Below, piece by piece: positions 5,166 to 5,587 of a DNA stretch of 5,587 nt. The stretch is taken from positions 1 through 5,587 of the forward strand of contig CAZNLS010000142.1 of assembly GCA_964573895.1 (NCBI GenBank), given 5' to 3'. Positions within the stretch are counted from its first letter, which is position 1; each line of letters starts with the position of its first letter. Source of the stretch: CAZNLS01 sp964573895. Lineage in GTDB: Bacteria > Acidobacteriota > Aminicenantia > UBA2199. The position numbers and the translations under genes were made by a program. The notes beneath the pieces were generated by a model. That model searched no databases. It was not told the origin of the DNA and was given only the letters and a program-made list of their open reading frames with translations.

Positions 5166-5555
5166 ATGAAACGTTTTTTATTGATTCTACTTTTTTTTGT
5201 GTTAATGTTTGGTTTTTTATTCTTTCAATCGTGTAAGAAAAGTTCATCAGATGGAAGCGGAACGGATGGTGGAATAAATATAACAGGAAATTGGAACCTT
5301 ACAATCACATTTAAAAATAAAACAGTTGTTACTAAGGTGATTACGTTTGAAGGGACTGCTACCGAAGGGACATATAAGGATGACCAGGGAGACAGCGGAA
5401 CATATAGAGTCGGTGATGTCACAGTCTATTTCACGAAGACTTCTAACGCTGGGATTATTCAATATTATATAGGAGTATTTTCAGATGCAAATAATATGTC
5501 CGGATCCTTCATTGGTACTGATACCGGAACCGGGACGTGGTCTGCCGCCAGATAA
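5166..5555 (+). CDS. Small lipoprotein with lipocalin-like beta domain
   Basis: A 129-residue predicted lipoprotein. Lys2-Arg3 and a very hydrophobic stretch at 4-20 precede Phe20-Gln21-Ser22-Cys23, the likely lipid-attachment site. The -2 and -3 residues are unusual for a strict lipobox, but a SCKK start followed by a Ser/Gly/Asp linker (24-38) is a common lipoprotein pattern. Residues 38-129 form a small beta domain: GNW at 41-43, two GTY motifs (68-70 and 78-80), VYF at 87-89, MSGSF at 111-115 and a closing GTW at 123-125. This pattern is seen in short lipocalin-like envelope proteins of unknown ligand; the assignment rests on pattern, not a search. The start is secure, with GGAAGGAGGA at 5151-5160 at ideal spacing. 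It appears to be transcribed alone, divergently from csp. No terminator is visible in the 32 bases that remain. Role unknown. Confidence 0.85.
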   Translation: MKRFLLILLFFVLMFGFLFFQSCKKSSSDGSGTDGGINITGNWNLTITFKNKTVVTKVITFEGTATEGTYKDDQGDSGTYRVGDVTVYFTKTSNAGIIQYYIGVFSDANNMSGSFIGTDTGTGTWSAAR

Positions 5556-5587
5556 GAATTGTAAAAAATTATAATATTTGAAAAATT

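Noticed and set aside
1..5587. Bacteroidota origin suggested by the SCKK lipoprotein start
   Set aside because: Clear Shine-Dalgarno sites and an exact TTGACA/TATAAT promoter do not fit the usual Bacteroidota signals.
1..5587. Mobile element, phage, CRISPR, toxin-antitoxin or defence island
   Set aside because: No integrase, transposase, terminal repeats, spaced direct repeats or nuclease motifs are visible. The kinase operon could be argued as defence, but nothing in it is a recognised effector.

Overview
The window looks like chromosomal DNA of an AT-rich diderm bacterium. It encodes a probable outer-membrane beta-barrel protein, several signal-peptide proteins and a lipoprotein. Shine-Dalgarno sites are clear in front of several genes, and one promoter matches the sigma-70 consensus exactly. 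Those two points argue against Bacteroidota, although the lipoprotein's SCKK-type lipobox is common there. I cannot place the organism more precisely. I see no tRNA, rRNA, CRISPR array or transposase.

Left region (188-4552, + strand): five genes form a tightly packed operon, with spacings of +6, -4, -4 and +5 bases. They encode an unrecognised signal-peptide protein, a secreted or membrane protein with a helical N-terminal region and two hydrophobic segments, a small probable outer-membrane beta-barrel protein, a soluble zinc-ribbon protein kinase with an unrecognised C-terminal domain, and a one-pass membrane protein with ankyrin repeats. I recognise no known system in this set. The best reading is an envelope-linked kinase signalling cassette, which is inference from gene order and topology. 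A strong rho-independent terminator (4685-4718) lies after it.

Middle region (4730-5074, - strand): a CspA-family cold-shock protein gene with very rich upstream control. It has a perfect TTGACA-17-TATAAT promoter with an extended -10 and an AT-rich UP-like stretch. Its 5' UTR of about 109 nt contains three segments that can pair in two mutually exclusive ways. One pairing buries the Shine-Dalgarno directly against the start codon; the other frees it. This looks like a cspA-type RNA switch and is the most clear-cut regulatory signal in the window.

Right region (5108-5555, + strand): a divergently transcribed small lipoprotein with a lipocalin-like beta domain and its own plausible sigma-70 promoter. 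The last 32 bases hold nothing I can support.
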